The notes under the pieces were generated by a model, which worked only from the letters and a program-made list of their open reading frames with translations, was not told where the DNA came from and made no database searches. 64,000 nucleotides of DNA from Puffinus mauretanicus (taxonomy: Eukaryota > Chordata > Aves > Procellariiformes > Procellariidae): positions 1,674,001 through 1,738,000 of the forward strand of contig JAJKFH010000927.1 of assembly GCA_023333565.1 (NCBI GenBank). Direction: 5' to 3'. The first letter of the stretch is position 1; each line of letters begins with the position of its first letter. Both the position numbers and the translations under genes were made by a program. Shown piece by piece: positions 11,102 through 22,700 of the stretch.

Positions 11102-11123
11102 AAAAAGTTGCGAACAACTTTTT
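11102..11123. other. Perfect 9-bp hairpin with TTCG/CGAA tetraloop
   Basis: Nine-base arms AAAAAGTTG (11102-11110) and CAACTTTTT (11115-11123) are perfectly complementary around CGAA. On the gene strand the loop reads TTCG, as in the very stable UUCG RNA tetraloop. It is one of very few AT-rich sequences in the CpG island. It could form in RNA if transcription starts upstream, or be a dyad protein site. Confidence 0.85.
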
Positions 11124-11139
11124 CCCATCCCCGCCGGGG

Positions 11140-11168
11140 CGGGCCGGGGCCGGGGCCGGGGCCGGGGC
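11140..11168 (+). repeat. Short GGGGCC hexanucleotide repeat
   Basis: About four and a half tandem GGGGCC units: three perfect copies at 11146-11163 flanked by a GGGCC and a GGGGC. It lies within a longer G-run (11134-11190) with strong G-quadruplex potential on the plus (FZD7 template) strand. Confidence 0.85.
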
Positions 11169-11321
11169 GGGGGCGGCCGGGAGGGGGCGGGAGGAGCCGC
11201 CCCGGGGCCCCCCACCCTCCCCCGCGCTGCAGGGCAGAGCCGGGAAGGGACGGGGGGGCCCAGCCAGCTCGCTCAGGGTGGCCCGAGCAAACTAAAATTA
11301 ACTGGCTGCTTTCTGAGCAGG

Positions 11322-11342
11322 CTTTGAAAATGCAAACAGCTG
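11322..11342. promoter_or_regulatory. TCF/LEF, POU-like and E-box cluster
   Basis: At the outer edge of the CpG island CTTTGAA (11322-11328, a WWCAAAG TCF/LEF site in reverse), ATGCAAA (11330-11336) and the E-box CAGCTG (11337-11342) lie nearly end to end. A TCF site near the promoter would fit FZD7 being a Wnt-responsive gene, but a single degenerate heptamer is weak evidence. Confidence 0.3.
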
Positions 11343-11371
11343 CCTGTGCCCGGAGTTATTAAAAAAGAAGT

Positions 11372-11395
11372 AAAAAAAAAAAAAAAAAAAAAAAA
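11372..11395 (+). repeat. Poly(A) tract, 24 nt
   Basis: Twenty-four consecutive A residues at the right border of the promoter island, preceded by TTAAAAAAGAAGT. No retroposon body is recognisable next to it. It is probably length-variable and may act as a nucleosome-excluding dA:dT tract. Confidence 0.9.
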
Positions 11396-13616
11396 GCAGC
11401 GCCCGGGTGCATTTGCAGAATGAGCTGATTGCGTTGTCGGTATGTTCGTGTCTGTGCGCCATCGCCTCCCCCAGCGTGGGGGGTTTGATTTGTTATCGCA
11501 GCATGACCGTTGCTTTTTGCTGGCAGAATAAACGCTTTATTCATGCAGATCTAAGCTTTAGCTGGGGGAAGGCAGCTTTTTTTGAAACGTCCAGTGTTAC
11601 CTAAGCAAAGAGGAGAAATTTAAAATCCCCAACTGCACTGCTGCAACCCCTTAAGAGACTCGAAAAGGCAGTAAAAAAGCTGCAGCTCCTCTGTGGAAGC
11701 GCCCAGCCTGCCTGCAAGAGAGAAAATGGCATGGGTCGGGACAGGGCTGTTACCGGCCTGCCAGGCGATGCTGAACAGATCTAGAACTAGACCAACGCAC
11801 ATTTGCTAAGGACAGAAGTGTGGGTTTTGCAGCATAGCTGTGTTTTGATGTGCACCACCGAAACATGGGTTGCTGGAACCATCCAGCCTCTGGAACGTGC
11901 AGGCAGAGCTTGTCCTCGGCAGCACGGAAAGGGTGTGCTCAACAAAAGCCCTGCAACAGCGCCTGCTTTTCCTTCACACTGGCCTAAGAGAGCCTGTGGT
12001 CAAAGACAGGCTAGGGCCAAGTATTATTCAACCCACCCCATCCCTCCCTTTGAGGACAGAGGTCCCCTGAACTGTACTATTCAAATTCTTACTTTTACTC
12101 CTTTAGTCAGTATTGTGCTTCTATTAGCGACTAAGCAAATACACCAATCTGTACCGTCCTCCAGGGCAGTTCAAGAGAGCGGGGTTTGGCTCAGGGAACT
12201 CCAACAGCAATTGTTGGACAAATGTTTCCCATATCCTCTCTTGCTCGTGAACAATGTGTCCTCATGCCAGTAAGACCATGGAGCTGCAGCTTTTGTTACA
12301 TTTGTTAAGAGAAGTTGACAGTTATAAACAGACTTACTAAAATAAATTTACTGCTCTAAAAGTGGACGTGTTTTTAAAAATAATACTGTGCTTTCCAAAA
12401 TATGTACAGGCAGGACTAGCTACTCATGGCTGCAACAGTTGCTTCTGGAAAAGAAATAAGTCTTTTCTTCATTTTCAGTTATAGCTGTTTGAGAGTGCCT
12501 TAGAGGAACTTCAGTTTTTCAGTTTGTTAAGGCTTGTAATCTGAACTCCTTACTTTTCTACACCTAGTGACTAAGCAGGTTTTTTGATACTCTTCACCTA
12601 AATAACTCCCATGGTACAAACTTACATGAACTTGTCTACTCTATTGTTTGTTCTTTGGCTGTTAGTAACCTTCAAAAAGATTATTCTTTCCAGTTGTTTC
12701 TTTTTTTTCCCCTTCCCATCTTTCTCCATGAGCCGTTGAGTCACTTATCTGTAATAATCACCTTAAAGCCTCTATTTTTTGCTTTGGCTTATATGACTGA
12801 CTTCATCTGCAAAGCATTTTGTGATATTCACTATGAAAAACATTGGATGAAAGGAGATGTTTCACTGGCAGGCAATGACAATGCAGAGAAAGTAAAGCAA
12901 CTGCAAACTTTCTGCCCCATGCATCGCTCATTCTGATTTCTGTACGTCAAGAGACAAGTTCAGAGCTAGTAAAATGGTATTGCAAGAAGCTATCTTTCAG
13001 CAATAGGGAGACAGTGACAGAAACTATTCAGAGTAAGGAATGTCAAATCAAGAGGCAAGACTCTAACTGGATATTTGTTTACAAGGCAGGGCAGATATGG
13101 CATCAGTGGTTCCCCCTGTTTTCTACTGGTCCCATTTGTTGGAGTCATTCCTCCGAACCATGGTACGAATGAAAAGATGTCTGGGAACTCTGGTACGTGG
13201 TATAAAAGCTGTGTGACTCCATTACACTTACGTTGAACATAATGTAGAATCAGTGTGAAGCAAAGGAAAAAAAAGAAGTTGAAGAGTAGGCAGAAAGGAA
13301 GAAGGAAGGAAAGCTGTATCCTAGATTATTTCTTAGGGAGATAAGAAGAGAGTAAACTTATCACATGGAATGATGCTGCTAGGCCATCCCAGATGGCAGG
13401 AATGTGCAACAGGATTTACTAAGATGAAGGAAGAAAGTCTCTTGGGCATGTTACCAAATTCCAGGGTTTTTTTTTCCTGTTTAGACCCACTGGGAGATAG
13501 GACACAATCTCTGAGAGAGGCAATGGCAGTCTCAAATCGGCAGATTGTGGCCTAAGAAAATCCTGGGCTGCTAAGTCAGTCTAGGACATCCTGACAGCTT
13601 TCAGGGGACAATTGGC

Positions 13617-13640
13617 GGGGGGAGGGGGGGGGGGGGGGAG
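13617..13640 (+). repeat. Poly(G) tract
   Basis: Runs of six and fifteen G are separated by a single A and followed by an AAAAGAAAAAG purine stretch. It has strong G-quadruplex or triplex potential, and assembly accuracy there is doubtful. Confidence 0.85.
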
Positions 13641-14760
13641 AAAAGAAAAAGAAAAGCAACAGCAAAATCCAGAATTCTGGAACTCGGGTTACCCCAAAGC
13701 ATCCAGAACCTCTGTAAGTAGTATCAGCCACGTTTCAAAAGGCAGGAAACTTATGCTCATCTCCTGTTTCTGCCTCAATCTAAATTCACAAGTGTTAGCC
13801 TGCAAAATTACTTAAATTTCCTCACAACAGGAGGGATTCTCATCAGCACGTAAGCACAGGCAGCCACCATTAGCCAGGTTATCAGCCACCCAGAACAAAT
13901 GTGCTGTGCAAGACTTTGCAGCATCTGAGAAATTGTCTATTGCAACCACAAAGCAGTTCAAAAGGTTTTCTCCAAAAATCTCTTAATGGCTAGTGTTCTG
14001 AGTATGCCGCATGGTCTGTCAGCAATAAACCTTCACAAGCAAAGTCCTAACAAATCCAAGATACCAGAAAAAATTTACAATCTCAGGTATTGGTACCAAC
14101 TCTGGAGCTGTCTCACTAGACTACCATGCATAGGGATGAATTGTTAGGAGCAAACAGTTATCTGTCTTTTTACACGTTTAAAAATAAAACCAGTTCAACT
14201 TCCAAACTAAGTCAGTGTGAGGAACGGCATCCCTACGTGGTGTCTTTTCCTGCTGTTTTAAAGCCTCCTTAAAAGGTGCCAATATAATTTTCCTTGTTTC
14301 CTATCCCATCTGATAGAGAACTCTTCCCATGAGGGGAGGGAAATCAAAACAAAACACCCCCTCCCCACCCCACCACTTATTTTGGGTGCCTGAGGGTAAA
14401 CATTTTCAGATTACCTGTTGCAAGGCTTCCAGTCCTCGTTGCCCTCAGAAGAACAAAGGCCATCGCTTCCCCCTTCTCCTTCCACCCGCTCGCAGAAACT
14501 TGCTGGGCCTCACTGGCTGTCCTGCTCATCAGCACTGCCAATGCCCGCGATGCAGCCGCCTGAATTGTGAGACGTAATTGTCCCAGTTACATTTAGTAAA
14601 TAACTTCCATGACACTTTTAACCTCAACATTTTGAAGCATACTTACATATAACCTTACATGATCAGGCAGGCTATTGAGCTAAGAACATCAAAATTTGCA
14701 CTCCCTAAAGGTTAGTGGGGGAATGCCAGGAGCCTGGGGGGAAATGATACATTTGCCTAT

Positions 14761-14782
14761 TTTGCATAATGATTTGCATAAT
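14761..14782 (+). promoter_or_regulatory. Tandem TTTGCATAAT (POU/octamer-like) sites
   Basis: Two identical TTTGCATAAT decamers at 14761-14770 and 14773-14782 start 12 bp apart, a little over one helical turn. The second sits in an ATTTGCAT octamer that runs into AATTAG. Neighbouring sequence is AT-rich with no repeat signature. It is a plausible POU or POU/homeodomain enhancer core; function is inferred. Confidence 0.35.
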
Positions 14783-16666
14783 TAGAAATAAAATAAGTTC
14801 ACATTATTATATCTGCTTGCATTTCTATCAGTCTGATAGATTACTCTAAATTGCATCTTGCCTGAGCTCACCAAAGTCTAGTCTTTCTATAATGAGGCGG
14901 GAAAGCCTGGTATTTCACAGGCAGGGAGTGGGGAAGGCAAGCCCCTGCCCCCCACCATGGAGCCTTAATTTGAAATTAGATTGAAGACATAAGAAACTGA
15001 TTGAAAAGAGCATATGGGGAGGGCACAGGTGACAAAAGGAAGGGGATACTGCTGGAGGGGATGTGGTTTCCCACAGTGAGAGAGGTAAAAGCTGGTTGCA
15101 TCATGGATTTGTAAGATAATTATTAGCTTATGAAGTAGTATCCCAAAGGATACAGGGAAGCTCCACTGCCTTCCACATTTACGATCAAATTGGAGAAAAC
15201 ATTAGAAAACGTTCACAAAGATGGCCTATCAGGCTGATGATTGCTTTCATCTCCCAGATCCATGAATAAGAAAACAAAACCTGAGGTTGATCTGCTCATC
15301 CCCACTCAGCAGTTCAGTGAGGACATCAGTTACATTTTAACCCTTGCATGACACTTTGAATTCTCCTGTTTCTTTAAAGTGAATTTAATCTGCTTTCTTA
15401 CAGTTTTAGGGTTGCAGAGGCCCTTTGGTATAAAATGCAGCCAATCCCTCCCTATTTCACTTTCTTAAGCTAGGTGTTTTTTTAACAAACACAACACTGC
15501 TGGCAGCAGTATTATCAGCCAGGTCCTGTCATCATTCTGTCTGGGTGCAGTAATACTGCAGTATGAAGAAGGGAAGCTTCCAGAGACAGTGGGAAAAGAT
15601 GACATTCGTGTCTGCTGTCCTCTTTCTATCCGTGGGGAAGATCCTGCTCTGAGAACCTGGATGTAGAATAGGCACATGCAAACTTACTTTCTGGTCCTCT
15701 AAATCTTAAAAGGTGCTTCTGTCCTGGCACGGTGATTGGACGCTTCCCAGTCTGCTGTGGCTGATTTTGGCCGATTCCATATACATTGGGATATGTGACA
15801 TGTCAGCCTGGGCAGCACCGCAAGCAGAACTGCTTGGGATGGAGCTGCCCCAGGCTCCCTGGGCTGGCCACCTTCTCTCAGGTGCTGCAGGAGTCCCAGC
15901 TTCATGGGTGCTCCAGCTTATCCTGAGCTTCTCCCAGTGCCTGTGAAAATGACTCACAGATCTGCAAAGGTCTCTAGCAGAGTTAATCCTTACTTTATAA
16001 TACTAAAAGTATTACAGATCCAAACAAAAATAAATATACACTTCTCTGCTTGTTCTCACCACCACGGAATGTTTTTCAGGAATTTGGCTAGTGTCTTTTT
16101 GTGGTTCAAGCTCCCCTTCCCAGAACTATAAACCACCAGACCTCTCTTTCACACCATGGGTCCTTGACCTCGTCTGGACTCTGCAGACATCCCTTTTCTT
16201 CCAAAACCCAGTGATTTTGTTTCTTCTGTGTGATTCCCCCTTCTGTAAATTCCCTCTTCAATTTCTGAGGCCAAAGACAAGTGCTAACACCTGATCTCTC
16301 CATCCTTCCTGAAGGAACTGTGCAATTACGAAGCCCAGCTGTCTGCGGAAAAGCTAGAGAAAACTAGTTTTCCTTCCTTCAGCCAGCCATTTCTATATGG
16401 CTGTCCCATTTGTGTAGCTGCCATTAAGGTGATTTCAATCTCTTATCCGAGCGCATTTCTGCATGCAGCTCTAGCAAAAAAAGGCTGACTGAGGTATGTA
16501 ACAATTTAATGAAAAACAGCCAAGTTTCTCAAGTTTGTGCATAAATTTCACATCTTGTTGCAGATGGTGCCACAATATTTGTGAACACTGAATTATGTTT
16601 TGCTTCCAGCACTGGGGTTGGTGTGGACGTAGCTACTGGTTGCTGTGATCACTCTCCTGTTGATAC

Positions 16667-16711
16667 CCTTTGATTATGAGGATGATTATGGTCATGAGGA
16701 TGATTATGGTC
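16667..16711 (+). promoter_or_regulatory. Consensus TCF/LEF site beside 18-bp tandem duplication
   Basis: CCTTTGAT (16667-16674) is a full ATCAAAGG TCF/LEF consensus in reverse. Directly after it, ATGAGGATGATTATGGTC occurs twice head to tail (16676-16693 and 16694-16711) without mismatch, which points to a recent small duplication. Each unit contains ATGATTAT. Confidence 0.35.
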
Positions 16712-17929
16712 AAATGCAGTGTGCTATGTCCTGTGTCATTTATGCCCAACCTTGTTTTAATTTTGTCTTTCTATAGACTCATCTATTTGAGATTGTATCT
16801 TAATCCTCTTTAATGCACAAACTGAGGGCTTGCACTTGTCCTGCTTGAGTTAATGGGTAAGGTTTCACTTGTTTCAATGGAAACAGAGCAGGATACTCAT
16901 CAAAGCCTCAAACTCTGTTTATGTAGAAAGAAGAACCGGATTTAGCCCAAAATAAGAGATGGGAAAGACCCATTATATTTTTTAGCCCCTGCTATTACAT
17001 ATGCTAGTGCTATAATTAGTCTAATTCTAAATGCCTTGAATAATGGGACTATTGCCATCTCTTTTGGGACATGGTTCTGCCATCTAACAATCATATTGGC
17101 AGGAAGCCACTGCCTGATGTTCAAACAAATGGTTTATCTTTGCTTGATTAAGACTCACTAAAGATGAGTGCAGCCTCCAGAAATATGTTGTTTCCAAAGC
17201 TTAGACAACAAGGGAAGAAGAGCTGTTATTCAATACAGAATTTGCCAGATGTCTAAAGAGGCTAAGGAATTCCTAAGCCTCTGTTTACAAAATCCTCTCT
17301 CTTCCTCCCATGAATGCTTAAATTACCAATCACTGCTACCATCCTATGCTTAGGGTGAAATTTCCTTAACCAACTCCACTTCCAAAATTGGATTGGAAAG
17401 AGAAACAAACATTTTAATTACTTTTATTTTTCCTCTTCCCCATGGGCTTGCACAAATTAACCCTTGTCCTCCACAATCACAATTAAACTCTTAAACAGAA
17501 TTGTTTCTTCCTTTGGTCCCAATCATGCCCTGGAGACCACTTGCCAAGGTGGTTCCCCGCTTCGAGGCCATATGAAGGTTAGCTGTGCGGGGCTACTGCC
17601 TGCTGCATCCCTGCAAGCCCTGGAGACGGGAGATGCTGCTGTATGGAGAATTTCCCTTTCCACGAGAGCCCCCAGGCAGCGGTGACCCAAAGTGCATTTC
17701 AATGAAGCAATGCTGCTATGGAAAAGGGGCAGAGGGCTAACGCCAATGCCTACAGACAGCTCTCCTGAGAAACTGGGGCCGTGAGGTTTGTGGACCAGTA
17801 TCACGCACTCTCCTTTACCCTTTTTTAACCAGTCGTTTCTAAACTATGATTTCTACCTCAGTGTCAGCCTGCATTGACTGGACTCTCTCGGAGCTGGGAC
17901 CAATGGCACTCTGAATGGCGCTGGAGATA

Positions 17930-18560
17930 TTAAGCTGATTTACTTCCGTATAGGGAGGGGACCAAAAAGCAGCACTTCAAATAAGCTCCCTCCTCATGGA
18001 GTCTCTGAAGGGAATGAGGGCCCATTTTCTTAATTACATGTTCATTAGTATGTTTAGTGCTCTCCTCCCTCTCTTCCCCCAGCCCTGCCACCTGGGAGTT
18101 CCTACTATGTTACTGGAAAGCCACAGAGGTTTATTTAAATACCACATAGTCAGATTGGAATGAAAAGCTATGAAGCTTCCCCTCTTTAATACTTTTTGAA
18201 ATTATTTATGGGCTATGCTTCTTGCCTACGTAGAAGGTGCCTTCTGAGATTCCTGCAAGTCAATGCAGAAATAGCTGTTTGAATTGAGCAATAATTAGGA
18301 GCATATGGAGCAAAGCAAAGCATCAGAGAAATCCCATTCTGCTAAAGAAACACTGCTGTCTGAAATAGATTTCCGCTGCATGTAACTTTTTCTCATACGG
18401 GCTAAAAAGAAATAACATCATATGTCTGCTTTGCACCTACCAAAGCTGGGAAATTCAAAGTAACGTCTGTAATTCTGCTCTGAATTCAGGCTAATACCGC
18501 ATGGCATTTGCAGACTCTACATTTGCCTGGACCACAGTTACAATTTCTTTTCTTTGCTAG
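17930..18560. promoter_or_regulatory. Candidate non-coding element block
   Basis: This low-repeat stretch is rich in developmental factor motifs: TTAATTACATG near 18030, AATAATTAGG (TAATTA at 18292-18297), GCAAAGCAAAG near 18310, and CTTTGCACCTACCAAAG near 18430. No reading frame of note crosses it. The call is based on texture and motifs only. Confidence 0.25.
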
Positions 18561-20103
18561 ACCTCAGAACAATGGAGATTCAGCTTCTTTTTATCAATGT
18601 ATATATATTTGTATTTAATATTTTTTCTCAATCTTTGTTTTTGTTTTCTGGGATTTTTTTAAGGATTTAAAATGCTGAGGAAATGTTTGTGACTTAAGAT
18701 ATGGTTGCGATCTTTTGTAATCCACAGGCTCAGTCTGGGGAAGGTACTTAGAGCTCTCAAATCCTAATTTGCTGCCAAATTCTTATGTGCTTGATGTGGT
18801 AGATTGTTTCACTCCTGACTTCTAAAAATAGCAGGTCCTGCTCTCATTGCTCCCACAGATCATCCCTTTGAGTTTAGAGATAACTGAAAACTCTCAGTAC
18901 CTCAAGAGGAGATGTACAGCACCCGAGCTCAAATTTTAACTCTCTATTTCTTATTTGCTTTGCTCACACAACTGCAACTGGACGCGGTTCGCTGTGGGGC
19001 TTTTGTTGAACCATGTTGCTGGGGTGAGGATGATTTTCTTTCAATGATTATAACTTATTGACCTCATAGCTAGCCATAAAGCCATATTTTGGTCAGCTGC
19101 TACACGTGTACAGTGAAGCTGTGCTTTTAATTATGAACTTTCTCATATTTATGCTGCATTTTTCAATAGGCAGGGATTGTTACTACAATGTAATAGAGTA
19201 TCTGCTAGCCATTTTAAAAAGAAGCAGTGTTTTAAAATTACAAAGATACAAAATATCTCTGAAAACATAAATATTGTAGGACTCTAAAGTGTTCAAAGCT
19301 TGTGCTGCTCAAGATTGTTTACGAACAGGTTTGAGGGTTTTGTCTGGAGCAGAAGTTACTCCTAGAAAAAAAATCCAATTTTGAAGGAAATCATAAACGT
19401 TGGCAGGTTACTGTTTTCTTTCTGATGTGAGCGAGCAGGCATGCGCTGGGCTCGGCGAGGCCGCGGCGTGCGCCTGCCCCGCAGTTCTTGTTTCTGACCG
19501 CGCTCAGGGGGGTTGTGCAAGTTGGGCAGGGGCTGGTCTCGCCGGAGCGGCGAGGAGCAAGCGTCGTGGCAAGGCCTGTGGTGTAGGAAGTGATGCTGGG
19601 AACGCAAGAGGTGGCATTCCTCTGTTTGACCCTGCTTCCCAGCCCCGTGCTGCTGTAGGTGCAGGGTTTTGCCTGGGGTGTGAAAGCTGAAATTCCAGCT
19701 GCTGGTAGCTATTAAAGTGCAACTGCAGAAGTAGAGACGTTAATGCTGGTGTCTGCCAAACTCCTACTGGTTTATTTTCATAAAGGCTGTTGCGGGTGGT
19801 GGGGGATAATGTAGGAAAACGAGATCTAATATTAAAACAATGACTTTCTGGGCAAAGCAAACAAGTCCTGCAGTAACATCTTAGAAGCTGCCCCACATGG
19901 TGCATTGGCGATGGTGGAGGAGTGCTCATCCTGGAAACTGTGTATGGACGTTGGTAGCATTTTGTTAAGGTCAGTGATCTGTGGGCATATGCGAGGTGCT
20001 TTAAATCAGTTTTACCTGACTTTGAATGAGAGCCCCATCTCTGGGTGAAATCAGCATCGTGCCAGTGGCTCCTGCTTAAAGAGGCAATAGGCCTCTGAAA
20101 TGT

Positions 20104-20203
20104 GTTGTTATTATTATCATTATTATTATCTAAGTGCAGTGTGATCCTTGGTGCTTTCCCAGACATAACAGTAAAGGCATTTTCTGCCCAGCGAGATCTT
20201 ATT
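20104..20203 (+). mobile_element. Possible ancient SINE-like relic with ATT repeat
   Basis: A (TTA)n run is followed by GCAGTGTGATCCTTGGTGCTT, then CCCAGACATAACAGTAAAGG and CATTTTCTGCCCAGCGAGAT. This order resembles the amniote relic 'TTATTATT...TAGTGCCTAGGAGC...GCTTTACAAAACATAACAG...CCTGCCCAGAGAGCTTACAATCTAA'. I cannot name the family, and the match is from memory of the pattern. Confidence 0.4.
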
Positions 20204-22419
20204 CATGCAAATTCTCATTGTGGTAGAGAAGGGTGTTGACTCATGAAAGCCTGTGGAAAGTGGGACAGCTGAAGTGGTGACTGTCCCCAGCTGGTCCCCC
20301 TGCCCTGCACCAGGGATCACTGCCTCCAGGGCAAGGACATCTGCGCTCGGCTCAAAGCCATTCTAGGACTGCCGCAACTGGTGGCCCACTGTGTTAGAGC
20401 AGTTCAAATTTGTCACTGGTTTACTTCCCTCCTCTGGGCTGCAAACCGAGGCGATTCCTCGAGCCACATTCCTTTTGGCCCAGAGATCCCTGCATGAGGG
20501 GCAGCCGCCTGCGGGAGAGCGGCAGGGCAGGGCGAGGGGCTGGGAGCTGCTGCAGCCGTCTGATTTTCATCTGTGTCTGTGACTCAACGCGCTCCCTGAC
20601 CACAAGGGTCAGCTCTTTGTGAGTAAAGTCTATAGGCGTTGGTCCCTAGATATTATGCAGATATGGTGAGTTTGGGCGCTCTGAAGCAACCTGAGCAGCT
20701 GAGTAATAGCTACTCACCAGCTTCCAAATTTGCTCAACAGTTTTCCAGAGAAAGGCTCTGTTTTCCAAGTATTTCTAAGGCAGCTGTGCTTATAATATGG
20801 AAGATCTAAAAATTAGATTTGCTTCAAAAGCATGTCTTAAAGCTGCTTAGGTTTTTTTGTTTGTTGTTTTTTTTTTTTTTTAAAGTGAGACTGACTCTCC
20901 CTTTAAGATGCTCTCAGATTTTGGGTGCCCACCACCAGGGCCATGGGTGGGGAGGAGACCCAGGCTGCTTCTGAGCTTCTTCAGAGGCGCTGATCCACCC
21001 CGGGGAAGCTGCTTGTGATCTGCAACTGAAGCCAGGCAGCTGAGAGCCAGTACAAGTGGTATTTTGCTAGATGAATTCCCTGGGGTTTGAGGGCTTGTTT
21101 CCTAACAGGGCCAGCTAAAAAAATCCCAGAACTGGCATGGATATTGTATAAAACTTTGTTATTGCTTTTGTCTATCTTTAGAAGTATTGATTTGAAGGTA
21201 CATATTTTTTCACTACGTTTTTATCAAAATCACTTTTGAAAAGAATTGTTTGTTGAAAACTTTTCCAAGAAAATTCAATTTACTGGTAGTATTTGAAGTA
21301 ATCTCTTTTTCAGACATGATGAAAAAATGACAATTGGCATAGGAGCTCATGTGGAAGCATCATGGGGGAAGACCCGAGATGTACATCATCCCAACATTTT
21401 TTTCTGAAAAATACTTGAAAAAAGACTGTGCGTGACAGTCTCTTCCTATTGATGAGCATACAGTTAAAAGAAAAATCAGGTCCATTTTTAATGCAAAAAT
21501 GCCAAGTGTTTATCTCTATAAACAGAAGCAAAACCAGAAGCCGGGTAAACCCAAATTGTATAGCCGCCAAGCCCAGGCACCCCCTTGACTGGAGGAGGAA
21601 TTAGCGGCTTGCATAATCAAGCCTGGGGAGCTCATTTTGTCATGCTCAAAGGGCCACAGTGGTGCAACAGTAGGGGTGGAGGGATCAGCAAGCACCAACA
21701 ATGAATTCCCTTCATTTTTCCAATTTAAGGCCTGAGTAGAGGAAATGCAAAGCTCTTCTTTTTTGCTCTTTCCTTTTTTTTTTTTTTTTAAGGGTAGATG
21801 AAAAGAGCGAGGCAGTAAAGGAGCCAGGTTGACACCTGTATCTGTGACAGCTCGGGCAAGGGAAATAGTGGGAAAGGATCCGCTGGCAGCAATTTGAAAC
21901 TGTCCCCTTCCTGACTTGGAGGCTTTGACTGATGGTGCAGCTTTGTGCAGCCATATGGTCGAACATCTTGAAGGGCCGGCAAAGACGTGCTGGTGCCAGT
22001 GCTGGGAAGGGGAACCAAATTATTATTATTGGAAACCAGATCTCCAAGAGAGAGGAGCCATTAATTCAAAATTTTGCTTCACGCTTCACTGTCCTGTCTG
22101 CGCACGGGATTCAGCGTGGCACCGGGGGAAGGCAACGCCTAGCCTGGCCGCCGGGGACGGCTGTGCCGAGCCATGGTTAAAAGGAAGGGCTTCTCCCTCA
22201 GCACTTACTGCACAGCATGGTGTCTTTACGGGGCAGCGTTTCCCTCTTTACACACAGTCTCCCTCTTTTTATTCACCCAAACCCAAAATTTTGCTTCGTT
22301 GTAAACTGCCACATTGGTTTCCCCCCAAAAGAGCCATTGCAGCACCAGGAGGACAGGGTTTGTTCAGCCCGGGCTGCAGCTGAGACCCGAGGAGAGCAGA
22401 GTTCCCCGGCCGGGGCCCC

Positions 22420-22700
22420 TGGCAGCGCTGCCACCCATTAATGTAAGGCAGCACCACGGCCAGCAAGATAAGAGTTGTAATGACCACTGTGGGTTCCCGC
22501 TTTCCCTTTTATTACTTGGTACATTACATTTGTTTCCAGCAGAGAAGAGTTGATGTGTGAGTGGCTGTGCTGGTTGTGTTGGACCGAGCTCCCTACATGG
22601 TTATGTGGATGGACTCCAGGGACAGAGCTGCACTTCCCCTTAATAAGCTCCTCGCACCACATTAAAGATAAAAGGGGAAGGAAATATTTATATTCTGACA
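22420..22700. promoter_or_regulatory. Candidate element with paired GATA motifs
   Basis: AGATAAGA (22466-22473) and AGATAAAA (22666-22673) lie exactly 200 bp apart in a low-repeat stretch. CATTAATG occurs just before the first. No convincing coding potential is seen. Proposed as a possible enhancer only. Confidence 0.25.

Larger units (their letters stand above)
9700..11290. promoter_or_regulatory. CpG island over FZD7 5' end and promoter
   Basis: G+C and CpG rise sharply from the CRD-coding half of the exon through the leader and about 600 bp of upstream DNA, then fall abruptly near 11290. CpG is plentiful in both orientations (runs of CGCCGCCG, GCGGCGGCG and GCGCGGGCGCGCCGCG). This is the usual constitutively unmethylated promoter island of a developmental regulator. 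Open reading frames inside it, on either strand, arise from the GC bias and are not genes. The borders are visual estimates. Confidence 0.85.

Noticed and set aside
10722..11327. Several 75-170-codon Pro/Arg/Gly-rich frames in both strands of the promoter island
   Set aside because: They overlap each other, are compositionally trivial and sit on GC boxes and G-runs; no domain is recognisable.
13201..13208. TATAAAAG box
   Set aside because: No exon, start or downstream gene follows; TATA-like octamers are common in AT-rich DNA. The same applies to 15429 and 32821.
19504..20166. A 220-codon minus-strand frame
   Set aside because: It runs through the ATT repeat and SINE-like relic (Asn-rich segment), lacks domains and is best explained by chance.
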